Shown here one piece after another: positions 21,194 to 32,296 of a DNA stretch of 64,000 bases (positions are counted from its first letter, which is position 1; every line of letters starts with the position of its first letter). The stretch is taken from contig OX596342.1 in assembly GCA_951394405.1 (NCBI GenBank), positions 2,232,001 through 2,296,000 on the forward strand, given 5' to 3'. Both the position numbers and the translations under genes were made by a program. Source of the stretch: Coprinellus micaceus (lineage: Eukaryota > Basidiomycota > Agaricomycetes > Agaricales > Psathyrellaceae). The notes below the pieces were generated by a model that saw only the letters and a program-made list of their open reading frames with translations, was not told where the DNA came from and made no database searches.

Positions 21194-23476
21194 ATGAAGC
21201 AAATCATCTTCGCGGCCTTCCTATCCTCAACGTTGGTTGCTGGCCAGTACCAGCAACAACAACCACTGTCCAACAGTCACAAGTCCAAGTCCGACCACTA
21301 CAGGTTCAAGGGGGCAGTGAAGAAGGTTGCTGTTATCGGAGCGGGCGTTGGGTGAGTAGCCCTCGGCCTCAAATAGCGTCAACCTTCGAACTCTGATTAC
21401 CGACGGATTTGACTAGGGGCTTGGTCTCGTACCGAGAGCTCTCGCAGCAAGGCTTCGAAGTTGATTTGTACGAACGCGAGGGCGTTGCGGGCGGTAACTG
21501 GCACTACACGGACGAGCCTCCTCTTGATGCCCCCATTCCAAATGCCCCTATAGCAATTGGGGACTACGAGCCCTCGCTTCCGAGCGAGGGCGTCACGTTT
21601 CCTTGCACCCAAGAGTGGCAGACCGACAGCAAGACTGCAGCCTTCTATCGCCGCGCTCACCGTGCTCCTAAACCAATATGGGCATCCTTGAAGTCAAACG
21701 CACCAGCTGTACGTTCGTTGTATTCACTGTGAATACGGTTGAGGTCTGACTTTTCTGCAGCCCGTACAGCAGATCAGGGAGACGCCTTGGCCAAAGGGTA
21801 CAGAGTGGGGTAAGTATTCGATTTTCTCACTTTATGGCATGCATTTAACAGACCACCAGAGCTACCGCACCAGAAGCTCTCTCGATACATTCGCGCGTTT
21901 GCGTCGTGGCATGGAGTCAACGCCAACGACGGGAATCCTCGCACGTTCTATAACACACGCGTCGAGCACGTCGAGAGGAGCGCCACAGGCTGGAGCCTCA
22001 TTTCCAAGGAGCTGGTCACCACGAGCACCAACACCACTCGTGCGACGTGGCACAAGAGGGTGAGTTACTCGCTGCCGAGTTCGAGCCCTATCATTTACAG
22101 CTGGCCTTTACAGAGCTATGATGCTGTAGTTGTTGCCACCGGCCGCTACAACGCTCCCAACATTCCCAACATCGAAGGCCTGGCGGAGTGGAATAGAGAA
22201 TTCCCTGGAAAACTTCGGCATTCGCGCCAGTACCGTCGACCGGAGGTCTACAAGGACAAGACAGTCTTGATTATTGGCGCTGCTGTGCGTTCATGTTTAT
22301 CGTACTTTCGCTGGCTAGCCATGTTTTGCTCACTCACTCTGGTCACAGACGAGTGGAGGTGAAATAGCTAGGGAAGTCGTCAAGCACGCGAAGAAGGTCT
22401 ATGTCTCCGTGAGGGTATGGTGCCCATTTTCTCTCTGGATCTCACTAGGATGCTCACACCTACCCAGGCAGATAAATTTCGCGGGCCCCACTTCCCGCTC
22501 GTCGATTTTCTACGACGCTTGCCTAGCAACGTTACCTTGATAGGTGAAATTGGGAGTTTCGACCGGCCGGCTTCCAGTATCGAGCAGAGCAAGATTCACC
22601 TCATAAATGGGACAGTAAGCTCCCCTTCCCCACGACCTGGGGCAGCAATACTAACCCATCCATAGGAAATATCGGGCCTCGACGACATTATCTTCGGAAC
22701 AGGATATCGCTATACCTACCCCTTCTTACCCCAATACATCAACTCGTCTCTGGGAACCAATGGGACACTCCCTCGCGTGGAAGGCGTTACTCAGCCCCTG
22801 GTCACGGATGGAACACACCTCCGATCTCTCTACCTCGACGCCTTCTACATTCCCGATCCCACTCTGCTCTTCATTAACGGTTCGCACCTCGGCCTCGTCC
22901 AAGCACGACAGGTTCGCTGACACACCGCTCCTAGCCAACTTCGGCATGCAGTCCTTTACTTACGCCGAATTCGTATCGCTTTCCGCCGCGAAGGTGTGGT
23001 CGGGAACAGCCGACTTCCCGAGCACGGATGCGCAGTGGGCCTGGTACGATAAAGCTGTGGAGGATCGGTTGGGCTTCGGGAGGCAGTTCCAGTTCTACGG
23101 AGCCCAGCGAACGCAGGGTGAGCCTCTCATATCCCCATCTTTTAACCTCCGGCTTCTCGCTGACCTGTCTCGCAGAGGCCCTCCGGTTCTTCGTAGGTTG
23201 GCTCAACGACGCAGCCGTTAAATATGGCGGCAGACAGATTGAGAACCTTCCCGCGGAGTAAGTCGCCCCGTGCATCATCCCACTTATGTGTAGTTGGTGA
23301 ACTGACGCACATCCAGGAACCTCGAGATTAGCAAGATCTGGTCTGCTGCGAGGTGGGGTAATCCCGACTTCAGTTCCTCCCATCCGAGCAACCTCGTGCA
23401 CGTTGTGACACCCGATATCACTATCGACGGATCGGATCCAGCGTTGCAGGATTGGGTCTATAGCGACTGGTGGTAG
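21194..23476 (+). CDS. FAD-dependent flavin monooxygenase (FMO family) with signal peptide
   Basis: Eleven exons are inferred (21194-21351, 21417-21708, 21761-21809, 21860-22059, 22114-22284, 22349-22414, 22468-22614, 22666-22879, 22935-23117, 23176-23257, 23317-23476), giving 573 residues in phase. The N-terminus MKQIIFAAFLSSTLVAGQY is a signal peptide. The FAD site is VAVIGAGVGGLVSYRELSQQ. The FMO fingerprint FxGxxxHSxxY is FPGKLRHSRQY. The NADPH loop is LIIGAATSGGEIARE, with Ala for the second Gly of GxGxxG. The C-terminal part (QSFTYAEFVSLSAAKVWSG) is family-like. FMOs hydroxylate soft nucleophiles. Secretory targeting suggests an ER, vacuolar or extracellular role. One intron (22880-22934) uses a GTTCGC donor. 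The junction at 21809/21860 is the least certain. Confidence 0.87.
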
Positions 23477-23695
23477 ACCCGTAATAGATAGAACCTGTGA
23501 CCCGTGATATATTCCTCCCGACTGGAGCTATAATCGATGTCGTCCTATTGGGTGCTTGTGATGGGCGCCTAAATCTCCCCGGTCACTTGATCGCTGATCT
23601 TGGTGTCTGGGAAATGCCGAACAAGACCAAGTGACACCCTACTGCCCAACTCGTCGTGTAGTCGTCATTACCAAGCTCTCTTCACATCCACCGCC

Positions 23696-24946
23696 ATGGC
23701 CCATGCCCTTGGCGATGCGGCCGCCACTGTCGACCCAGCGTTTCACCGCTTTCCCGCAGAGGTTCTGGGGGAAGTCTTCGCCCAAGCGCTCGAGGACGAC
23801 GTCACAGATCCATCCCCGGAGACCATGAAGCGGCTCATCGACCTCTGCCTTGTTAGCAGAGAGTGGTGCGACACTGCGAGGATAACCCACACGCTCTGGC
23901 GTACCCTCTCCCTCCCATACATACTTTCCCCACAAGTCTTTGATAAAGCTCGACGGTGGCTCGGCCGGGCGAAGACCCTCCCGAAGGGTCTTGCCGTCGT
24001 TGCTACCACCGGACACCGAGGCCATTGTTACCACCGCGCAGGCTGCTCGTTGGCGAGCAGAGAGCTGGCCAGCATGCTGATGGAGGGGAACATGGATTTT
24101 TATCACCTAACACTAATGTGTCCCAGCTCTGTTTGCTTCTATCAACTCCTCACCCTCTTCGAAAAGGCGAGAAGGCGCGATCCATTCAGAGAAGGCCCAC
24201 GTCCATGGGAGAATGTCAAGTCCCTTTCATTCAAATTCTTCGATGATTGGAATCAGTGGGAGGACATCCAGGATCCCGGCCAGGACATCTTGACCTCTGT
24301 GACGTACCCCATCTTCGTTCTATTACCGCCTATCACCTCCCTTTCCCTTCGCTTACCTTCCATCGCTCACGATAACGAGGGAGCCGAATGGGTGGCGCTC
24401 AACATTCCGGAGAGCATACTGGAGAACCTCACGGACATGGCGTTAGTCTGCGACTGGTTGCCGAGGAAGATCCTGAAGGTGTTGGAGGGGTGCCGCAACG
24501 TCGAGCGCTTAACCCTTGACCTCAACGGGTCCACGTTCCTTGGGGGTGGTGGGTGCGCGGGATTCGATGAGAAGGCGACTCTCCTTCCCAAAGTGCGACA
24601 GCTTCGAATTCGACATCTGGACCCACAAGCCCTCGAATACCTTCGATATTTCCGTACGCCTCTGCTGGAGGAGCTAGACCTCGACTTCACGAAAACGGGC
24701 GTCCATGAGAAGTTCCGCCGGCCCTCATTTTTGTCTATGGAAGCCGTCATCAGCCTATTCCAGAGATCTCAGTGCGCAGACACCCTATCCGCCGTCCACC
24801 TTCGCCATGTCTCCCCCGTGGACGTGCAACGCCTGCAGATTCGACTTCCCTTCATGAACAAGCCTTATTTCTATGCAAACCGGCGCCGCGACAGCCCAGG
24901 CTCAGATTCATGGACACTTTCTCGTGCGCGTTTGCATTCGCAATAA
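23696..24946 (+). CDS. F-box/LRR-like protein
   Basis: Single exon, 416 residues from the ATG at 23696 in a good context (CACCGCCATGG). An in-frame ATG at 23600 would add 32 residues. The F-box is near residues 15-60: HRFPAEVLGEVFAQALEDD and LCLVSREWCDTARITHTLW. It is followed by leucine-rich segments (SLSLRLPSIA, NVERLTLDLNG, KVRQLRIRHLDPQALEYLRYF, LLEELDLDF). F-box proteins of this kind recruit substrates to SCF ubiquitin ligases through Skp1. Substrate unknown. Confidence 0.8.
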   Translation: MAHALGDAAATVDPAFHRFPAEVLGEVFAQALEDDVTDPSPETMKRLIDLCLVSREWCDTARITHTLWRTLSLPYILSPQVFDKARRWLGRAKTLPKGLAVVATTGHRGHCYHRAGCSLASRELASMLMEGNMDFYHLTLMCPSSVCFYQLLTLFEKARRRDPFREGPRPWENVKSLSFKFFDDWNQWEDIQDPGQDILTSVTYPIFVLLPPITSLSLRLPSIAHDNEGAEWVALNIPESILENLTDMALVCDWLPRKILKVLEGCRNVERLTLDLNGSTFLGGGGCAGFDEKATLLPKVRQLRIRHLDPQALEYLRYFRTPLLEELDLDFTKTGVHEKFRRPSFLSMEAVISLFQRSQCADTLSAVHLRHVSPVDVQRLQIRLPFMNKPYFYANRRRDSPGSDSWTLSRARLHSQ

Positions 24947-25397
24947 GCCATATGAAGTTTGTACCCCTTCCATGTACCATTAGTGCTGTGGTGTCCGTTA
25001 GCTCTTATTTATTTGCTACCATTTTCCACATACCATTCTTGACGATGAAGCGCCAGGTATGTACGTACGACGCACCCAGTGGTATTCCAGCCACGAGTCT
25101 GCGGGGTGAGATTGAGAGGATAAAGATAAGGTATTAAGACGAATCCAGCGAGGCGCTTAAAGCGGCATACAGCGAGATGGATGGATGTAGAAGTCGCTGG
25201 TGGTATCAAAATGAAAGAAACGAAATAGGAAGCGTACAAGGGTTGTAGGGTCGTTGAAGACATAAATCATAGACAGACAGAGTACAAGCTTACAACATCA
25301 TCAGAGATCATGTAACGGGGGGAATCGAAGAGAGAAAGAGAAAGGGAGAGATACAAATCCGCAGGCATAAAAGAACAACAAAAGGAATCCATAGTTA
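24947..25397. other. 3' intergenic region between convergent F-box and ATG4 genes
   Basis: AT-richer probable 3' UTRs. Holds a partial copy of the recurring motif (GGCGCTTAAAG near 25153). No gene. Confidence 0.5.
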
Positions 25398-28300
25398 TCA
25401 GGCCAAATCGTCAGTCAAAATGCCCTTCACGCCGCCACTCTGGGTCCGACCACCGTCCCTCGCACGGGCGGTGTGCATCCTCCGCGGCTTCTCCTCCACG
25501 CCATCAAACGACACAGACGGAGGCTCGTCCTCGTCCTTATCCCAGTCATCATCTTGATCACCTTCATTGGGCCGAGTAACGGGGAAGGGGTACGCCTCAG
25601 TCTCCTTCGCCACCGGAACAGGGACAGGAACCTGCTTCTTGCCCTTCCTTTTCTTGCTCACGGCGCCATCGCGCGACTTAGTCTTCTTGACGGGAGGAGG
25701 CGCAGGGGGTGCGGGGTGATCCGAGGACGAGGCTATTGAAGGCTGTGAGGATGCAGATGCAGAAGCGGAGGATGAGGTGGACCCGGAATGCTGGTGCTGA
25801 GGAGGTGAGTGTTTGGGCTTGTCCACCATGGTGAACCTCTCGTCGTTGGGCATGGGCGTCGGCATCGAAGGCTCGACCCAGTCATCCTCGAATTCGTCGT
25901 CCTCCTCGGCATACGACGCTCCCATGTCAAATTTGGATGTTGGGCCTGGGGTCACCGGATCGATGGGCTCTTCCTCAGTGTCGTTGTCTGACTTCCGCGC
26001 GTCCCCTTGGTTCCTTCCTCCACTCGAAAGTGAGGCAGAAGCTGAACGGGTGTCGAAGAATTGCTCTCCGTCATCATCGTCTTCATCATCGTCTTCATCG
26101 TCGTCCTCGTCATCTCCACCACCCTCGTCGTCGGCATCAGGCTTGGAGATACCCAGTTCATCCTCATCATCGGAGAGTTCAAGTACATCTTGCTCCGAGA
26201 CCGACTCCATTCCCACATCCGCATCCTCAGGCCATGACGGGGGCTCATCCATAATGGTAATGGTGGTTTTCGGCAGCTACACAGCTAATCAGTAAGATTT
26301 TCATACAAGGAAGCTCAGTACACACCTGTGCAATTCTCTTCCTAAGATCCAGCCATTCCTCCTCCGTCCGGCACAGGAACCCAATCAGCATACTAGGATC
26401 CAGTCCATTCAGGGGCATCTTCCTCACTCGGTCACAATGGAAGGTCTTCAGCTCCGTCCCACTGTACGCCGTGCAATAGTGCACCTGCACAGGGTCCAGC
26501 CCAGAGGCGCTTCCGGCAGCACTGTTGATGCTGCTAGTATGATCCTGGCTGCCTACATCGCTCGTACGAGGGTCCGACGGGGACGCAGGCTGGCTAGCTG
26601 ACCTCCACCGTCCATGATGTGACGAGGACGCGGGTGGAGGCGGGGAACGGGGTTTATTTTCGGCTGAGGCTTCAGATCTCTCCGAATCCGTAGAGAGCTG
26701 CTGCTGGAGGGGAGAGGGCGACAGAGGAGCGTGGTAGGAGAATGTTGATGATCCTGTGACCGAAGTCCTCGTCGAGGACGGTGAAGTGGGGAGACGACGG
26801 TGTTGCTTCCCCCTGCCGCCAGAGAACCTCCCGCTGTCCTTATCGCCTTCGGACGATTGGTGCAGCAGTTGGATTGGCGAGGGGCCTGGTGGGGAAGGCT
26901 TCAAGGGGATGGTGGGTCTGGCATGATGTGGATCAAGGTAGAACAGGTTATCGGCCTGCGTGCCGACGAAGTAGTACGATGAGCTAGGTCGCCCTCCAGC
27001 AATGCCTACGCTCTGAGGGAAGGTGTATAGAGCCTAGATAAATCATCAGTACGATGTCAAGAAGCCATAACATGTGAACAACCTTAATAAAGTCATAGTA
27101 GACCGGATTCACTCTGTCAAGCCCAACCCTGGTCCCCACGAGAACCAGGACGGGCCGATCTCCCCACGACTTCGTATGTCGACGCGGAGATCTACCGAAG
27201 TGGTCTCCATGTGAAGCCGCATAGACGTCGGTCTGGTAGAGCATACCATCCGGTGCAGCGGCCACTCCAATGCCAGCCTCGGGGTAGGCATTCACCAGAG
27301 TTCTAGGGGGAGGGGTTAGCAGGAGAAGGTTTCCCAAGGAGTAGGCCCCACACACTTGATTGCATTAGCGGCGACAGCAGGGCCGAACCATTTCCCTACA
27401 TCTGTTCCATATTCCTTCCCCGCCAATGCCATCCGATGCACGCTGAAAGGAGCTTCCGGTGCAGGGGTATCCAAAAACCATGTGAGTATGTGCACGTAGG
27501 TAGCGTAATCAGCAGTCAACACTGGATGCGGGGGTTTTCTCCAATCTAAGCGATACCAAAGGTTAAGCATCACATTCATAGTGTAAAATGAAAGATCACC
27601 CACCTCGTCCAAGATGAACGTGGATGAGCGCATTCGCGAGGAGGCTCTGGCCCGTCCGGAGCATGCATCCCCATCCGGAATCACTGGACCAGGTCTTTTC
27701 CCCTCCAACCCAATGCCAAGTGCTCTTCTTCGTCGAGTTGTTACTGGCTGTGTCGAGGAACCCATTGTCACAAAGGTCAGCCAATCTACCATCCTTGATA
27801 GGTACGGGGAACTGAGAGCGATAGGTGAGCCAGACGCGGGAGGTGAAGTCGATGTAGAAGACAGGAGGCCAGTTGGCGCCAGGGTGCGGCTTGGAATTGG
27901 AGCCCGTCGATGACTGCGAGATGGACCCGTGCTCGCTAGCGAGCGATGATGCGGAGGACCTTAGGGATGTCGGCGAAACGGATCCTCTGCGTAGTGACGA
28001 GGATGCAGAGGGGGAGGAGGATATCGGAGAGGAGTTCGGTTCGAATCCTGGGTGCTGGACGCCCAGCAACCAGATGGGGTCCGTGCACTTGTCCGGGGTG
28101 GAATCACTGTCGAGCAGATAGCGCATGGCCTTGTCGATATGTCCTTTACCATGCTTTGCAGCGGTGAGGAGGGCCGACCCTCTGGCCTTTGGTGTGGAAT
28201 GGGCCGCCAGGAGTGATGGTAGGGATAAATCGTTCGAGGAGGAGCTGAAGGTGTGCGAGAACCACCCTGAGATCCGCTGTGGGAAGTCCCCTCCGACCCG

Positions 28301-28558
28301 GCTGCTCGATGGAGAAGAAGGGTAATGTCTCGCCGGTTCGACAATTACAGGGGGTTCATCCATGTCAGGAGAAGATGAATACTTGGACTTCTTGCCCGGA
28401 ACGGGCGTGCTGTGAACCTCAGGGGACGGCGCTCGCCCTGCCCCTGGATCCGTTACACTTTTGGATCGGTCGCGGGTGGACTGTTTCTGGAGGAACTTGG
28501 GGAGCTTGGACGGCGCATTGTGGGCTGGCGATGATGTCCGTGAATTCTTGCTGTTCAT
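25398..28558 (-). CDS. ATG4: autophagy cysteine protease ATG4
   Basis: Exons (minus) 28558-27604, 27545-27356, 27302-27083, 27033-26326 and 26276-25398 give 983 residues. ATG4 cleaves the C-terminus of ATG8 and later delipidates ATG8-PE. The catalytic cysteine is in WSSDSGWGCMLRTGQSLLAN. GDRPVLVLVGTRVGLDRVNPVYY and the Asp-His pair YYFVGTQADNLFYLDPHHARP complete the triad. The N-terminal 200 residues are Ser/Pro-rich. Long low-complexity inserts follow DPHHARP, and the tail is very acidic (Asp/Glu run near residues 760-790) and then Lys-rich. It is roughly twice the length of yeast Atg4, which in my recollection is usual for basidiomycetes. The first intron-like boundary upstream is discussed in the next entry. 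Confidence 0.95.
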
Positions 28559-28604
28559 GAGTCAATCTGGACGCGGGTTAGCCCAGATAACGATTCAAGG
28601 CTCA

Positions 28605-28850
28605 AACACACCTCGATAATCCACTGATCTCCTCGAATGGAGCTCCTGGATGCGCGCAGTGAGCTCGCCGTCGTGCGTATCCTCCCCGATAACAATTCTC
28701 ACCGTCACTCCAGATGTGTCGTAAAGGGTCGGTACAAAGAGGTCACCAGTAACCTTCTGTAGCCTAGGTTTGAAGGGGGATGGGCTAAACGTCTCCGGTG
28801 GTGGAGGTCGACGTCGTTGACGACGACGACGAGCTATTCCCCGCGGTTGA
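28605..28850 (-). other. coding-like open segment just upstream of ATG4
   Basis: On the minus strand this segment stays open and reads like protein (LQKVTGDLFVPTLYDTSGV, TVRIVIGEDTHDGELTARIQ). A GTGTGT donor at about 28604 and a CTAAC...CCAG acceptor just before ATG4 would remove a 45-nt intron. The join then reads CGA GAT TGA CTC ATG, so this frame ends at a TGA only one codon before the ATG4 start. No in-frame ATG is visible at its own 5' end. It may be an upstream ORF, a lost N-terminal extension or an exon of a spliced leader. Confidence 0.35.
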
Positions 28851-28864
28851 CTGTGACACGTCAC

Positions 28865-31800
28865 ATGTCACATGCTATGTTATGTGTGACATATGTTTCA
28901 GGTCCAACAGGAGCCCACAACTTGTCGCCAGGAGCCCCTTCGCCCGCGTTGTTTGTGTAGAAAGCTATAAAAAGCGGGGAGGTGAAGCAAGCAGGACCTC
29001 TAAAAGTTAATGAGAGCTATATGGCCCCCCGGTCACTTAACCAGGGCCTTAAAGCCCCAGAACATTTCATTTAAAGCGACTTCCTGACACTCATGGTAGC
29101 TTTAATGTGGTTTGAAGGCCGTTTGGTCAGCTACCAGAGGAATGGTTTGCCTCGTTCCCATCCATTTTAGGATGTGCCCACCAAGGAGGCGCGTCCAGGG
29201 TGCTGCCAAGATTTTCCGCGTCACCGTAGGTGGTCATCCCGAACCGGATGGGTACGAGACAAGGAAGGCTACAGCTACTGTAGTCCCGTCGCATAATACC
29301 ACGAAACCCCATAACCGGCCACGTACAAGACCCTGGGAGCATGAGGCCTACCGAGCCGCCAGTGCCCCGCCAAAAGCTGGCCGTGACCCCATGTCAAACG
29401 GTTCCTGGGTTCAACACTTAAGCACACCACACTGAGTGAGGGACAAAATTACCACAGCTCGATCCCATCCCAAACTCTGCGAATTGGGCAGGGTTCTGTG
29501 CCTAGCTAACGCTCCGCTTAATCGACAGTTTGTCTACACCCGGTAGGACACACCCCCTCGTGATGCACCCGACGGCCAGGGATCAGCGCTCAGGAGTCAC
29601 TGCAGGCGCCATTGGACCACCGCCCCACCGGCACCTCGACTCCACTCACATCCCCCATAGCAGTCACGGGAGCCTCTCCACATGAGGGTGAAGCCAAGCT
29701 TCGCACTTTGAGGTTGATTTCTCAGTGAAGGCGCCAAAAACTCAGGGTCGAAACCTATCGCGTTGTCGTGACATCCCGATCGCAAAAGCTGGCATAGACA
29801 CTCTCATGAGCTCCGGCCCCCACATTTGCATATGCTTGAATTCAGCGGGTTCCACACACATAAGAGGTTGACGCTCGAGATCTGGGACTCTCATCACGGA
29901 ATGAAGACGGCTTAGGGTACGGGTGGAAACCCTTCGACCACTCGAAAAGTACGATTTTCCTGGGTATCTACAAGGCGGAAGCCCTCAAGCTCAACAAAGT
30001 TGTGAATAAGCCTTGAAAACACAGACAAATACATGTGTGGCTTGCCTTCAAGTTGGATTTTGGGTTAACGTCACACCGCGTTATAGTACCGATGGGGTTA
30101 GAATCAATGCACACCACGCCGAGTGAGGTATAAATCGTAGCGGCGCCGCTTTGCACGCCAGTCCCCGACTCACTCGACGTAGGTAGATTCCTTGTAGATT
30201 CCTGGAGCTTGGGAAGGTGTTGGGGCAGCAAGTACCTGGGCTCCGCAGAAAGCCGGTAGCACTTAGGACTCTATGGTGCGAATGCGATCCGCCAGCAGAC
30301 ATTCTGGGTCTTCGAGTAAGGGGTCCCGGACAATTCTGGACGGAGTTGGGTCCTAGAGTGAAGGGCGCTTATGGGCGGGAAGTTCTTGGAGTCTATCTCT
30401 CCAACCAAAGCAACAATATTTCGTACTGGGTGTGACGCCCTGTAAACAAGTGTGGATATTTATTCCCGAATGGAAAACGGCCAGAGAGCGGCTTGAAGGT
30501 GAAACTCTGCATTTCCTGAACTTCTTATGTCGGTATGAGGTGCTGAATTGATGGGCGCCGCCGAGTCCACACACACCTGTCCATCAAAAGAAGGGAAAAG
30601 TCGATGACTTTTTGGGTACCTGGCAATGGTAGACATGTCGCTGCGCAATATTATCATCTACGGCACATCCCTTCTCCTGTCACTTCACCCTGCACTGAAC
30701 GGCTTCGACAGGACGCTTTCAGAGAGAGAGAGAATAGAGAGATAATGAATACTGGAAGCGTCATCGGCGGGTGTGGTGGTCCGCATCGTTCCACTGGGAT
30801 AGCCGTATCCAATACTTCGTACAGCACGCAAAACCTTCGCAGACCATCACCGGCACCGACTATACTGATGGCCTGCGTGTGCAGGCGATGGTCTCGTTCT
30901 TAAATGCTGCCTTGGACCACGACCGGCCACACAACCGGGCGCTCCATGCGGAGGAGGTTTCACTTCCTAACGGCTAACGAACTATGACCAGCCAAATATA
31001 CCTCCCCCGCACCAACGGCAATATTGGGGGTACCACGCGGGGCCAAACATGAGGCAATCATTTAAGCGCCCGTCGCGCGCCATGTACCAATCAGAGCCTC
31101 CGGCCGGTTCCCGACCCTAGATCCAAAAATTGAGATGAAATCAAAGGTACGCACCGTCCCCTTTATCCTGAGACATAGGGATGGAGGATTTCTCGTATTA
31201 AACGCGTCCGAGGACCTTTTCCCAGAACGGTGCGTCTTGTCCAGTAGCCTGAGATCAACGCGTACTACAGGTCACGAGGCGAGGCATCGCTTTGGTGCTG
31301 AAGGCCTCGTCAAAGATATACTTGAAATATGACACCTTCTGTACTCTGGTCTGGGATTTCAAGGTGAAAAGATCACTTCTTGACCCCCTGAGGGCGTAAG
31401 TATGAATTTGTGCCGAGGCGATGGGAACATCCCCCATCACGGCGATGGCCGGGGCTCCCGCGTCATTGAGAGCGCCTTCTCTTCGTTCTACCTCCACCTT
31501 CCCACTGACGATACTTCAAACTTTAGAAAAATGACACGAAAAGTGCCATGAGCGCTTCGCATCTGTCAGGGACGCGTCTCGGTGCCTGCACCAAAGTTGT
31601 CGTCGATTCGCTTGGGCAACATTTGTCGTAAGACTTCGACTGGGATAGGGAGCCGCGATGGCCGCGGTCGCGCTGACGGACAAATCGTCCACTCTTCTCG
31701 TAAAGCAGAGAACAAGAAAGCAAGATGGTGAGCAGGAGATTCAAACTTACGGACAACTCCTGATCAACAGTCACCAAGTCTGTCCACAGAAGAACAGAAG

Positions 31801-32296
31801 TCAATCAGACCTTTTCATCTCGACATGGCAGTCTCTGGACCCGATGGTATCTGCACCCAATCGCCTAGAGTCTCTTCGTTTTACGCACCCACCCGGGCCT
31901 CGGTTGCAGGCCATGGTATTGAACTTGCCCACTTCTGTGTGTTCAGCACAGGCTGCATCCGGAACCCGATCTGCTCTTCTAGCTCGAACGCGCCGCCTTC
32001 GCACAAGCTCGACGCTACCGACATGCGTTCGAATCTAGGGACGATGCTCACAGGATGACTGAAATCCGCTGCATCTCCCTTGTTCCGTGTCTGCCCATCT
32101 TGTACTTGACGCTTCCAAACGTGGCACGATGCGCCTACCGTGGGCTTCTCGAAGCACGCCGAGGCATCGACATGTCCCAGGTTCGTGGGGTGATGCTCAG
32201 AATCTTCGGGGGGATAAAAAGGGGGCGGAGAAATTCCTGGGGAAAACCAAGGCCTATTTGCTTGCCTGACCACACTCGTTTTATCTTCCGACCTCG
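28865..32296. other. 3.4-kb gene-poor region
   Basis: No ORF with family-like content on either strand. Visible landmarks are a 28S-rRNA-start-like string at 29829-29850 (minus orientation, about 20 of 22), an AG-rich microsatellite at about 30719-30742 and copies of TAAGCGCCC at 30363 and 31062. A TATA box ATAAAAAGGGG at about 32214 sits 80 bp before the next gene. It could be old transposon sequence or a non-coding transcript. The sequence alone does not decide. Confidence 0.45.

Noticed and set aside
26050..26200. GAT/GTC-rich repeat in the ATG4 3' exon as a microsatellite
   Set aside because: It encodes the acidic Asp/Glu tail in frame; coding low complexity explains it.
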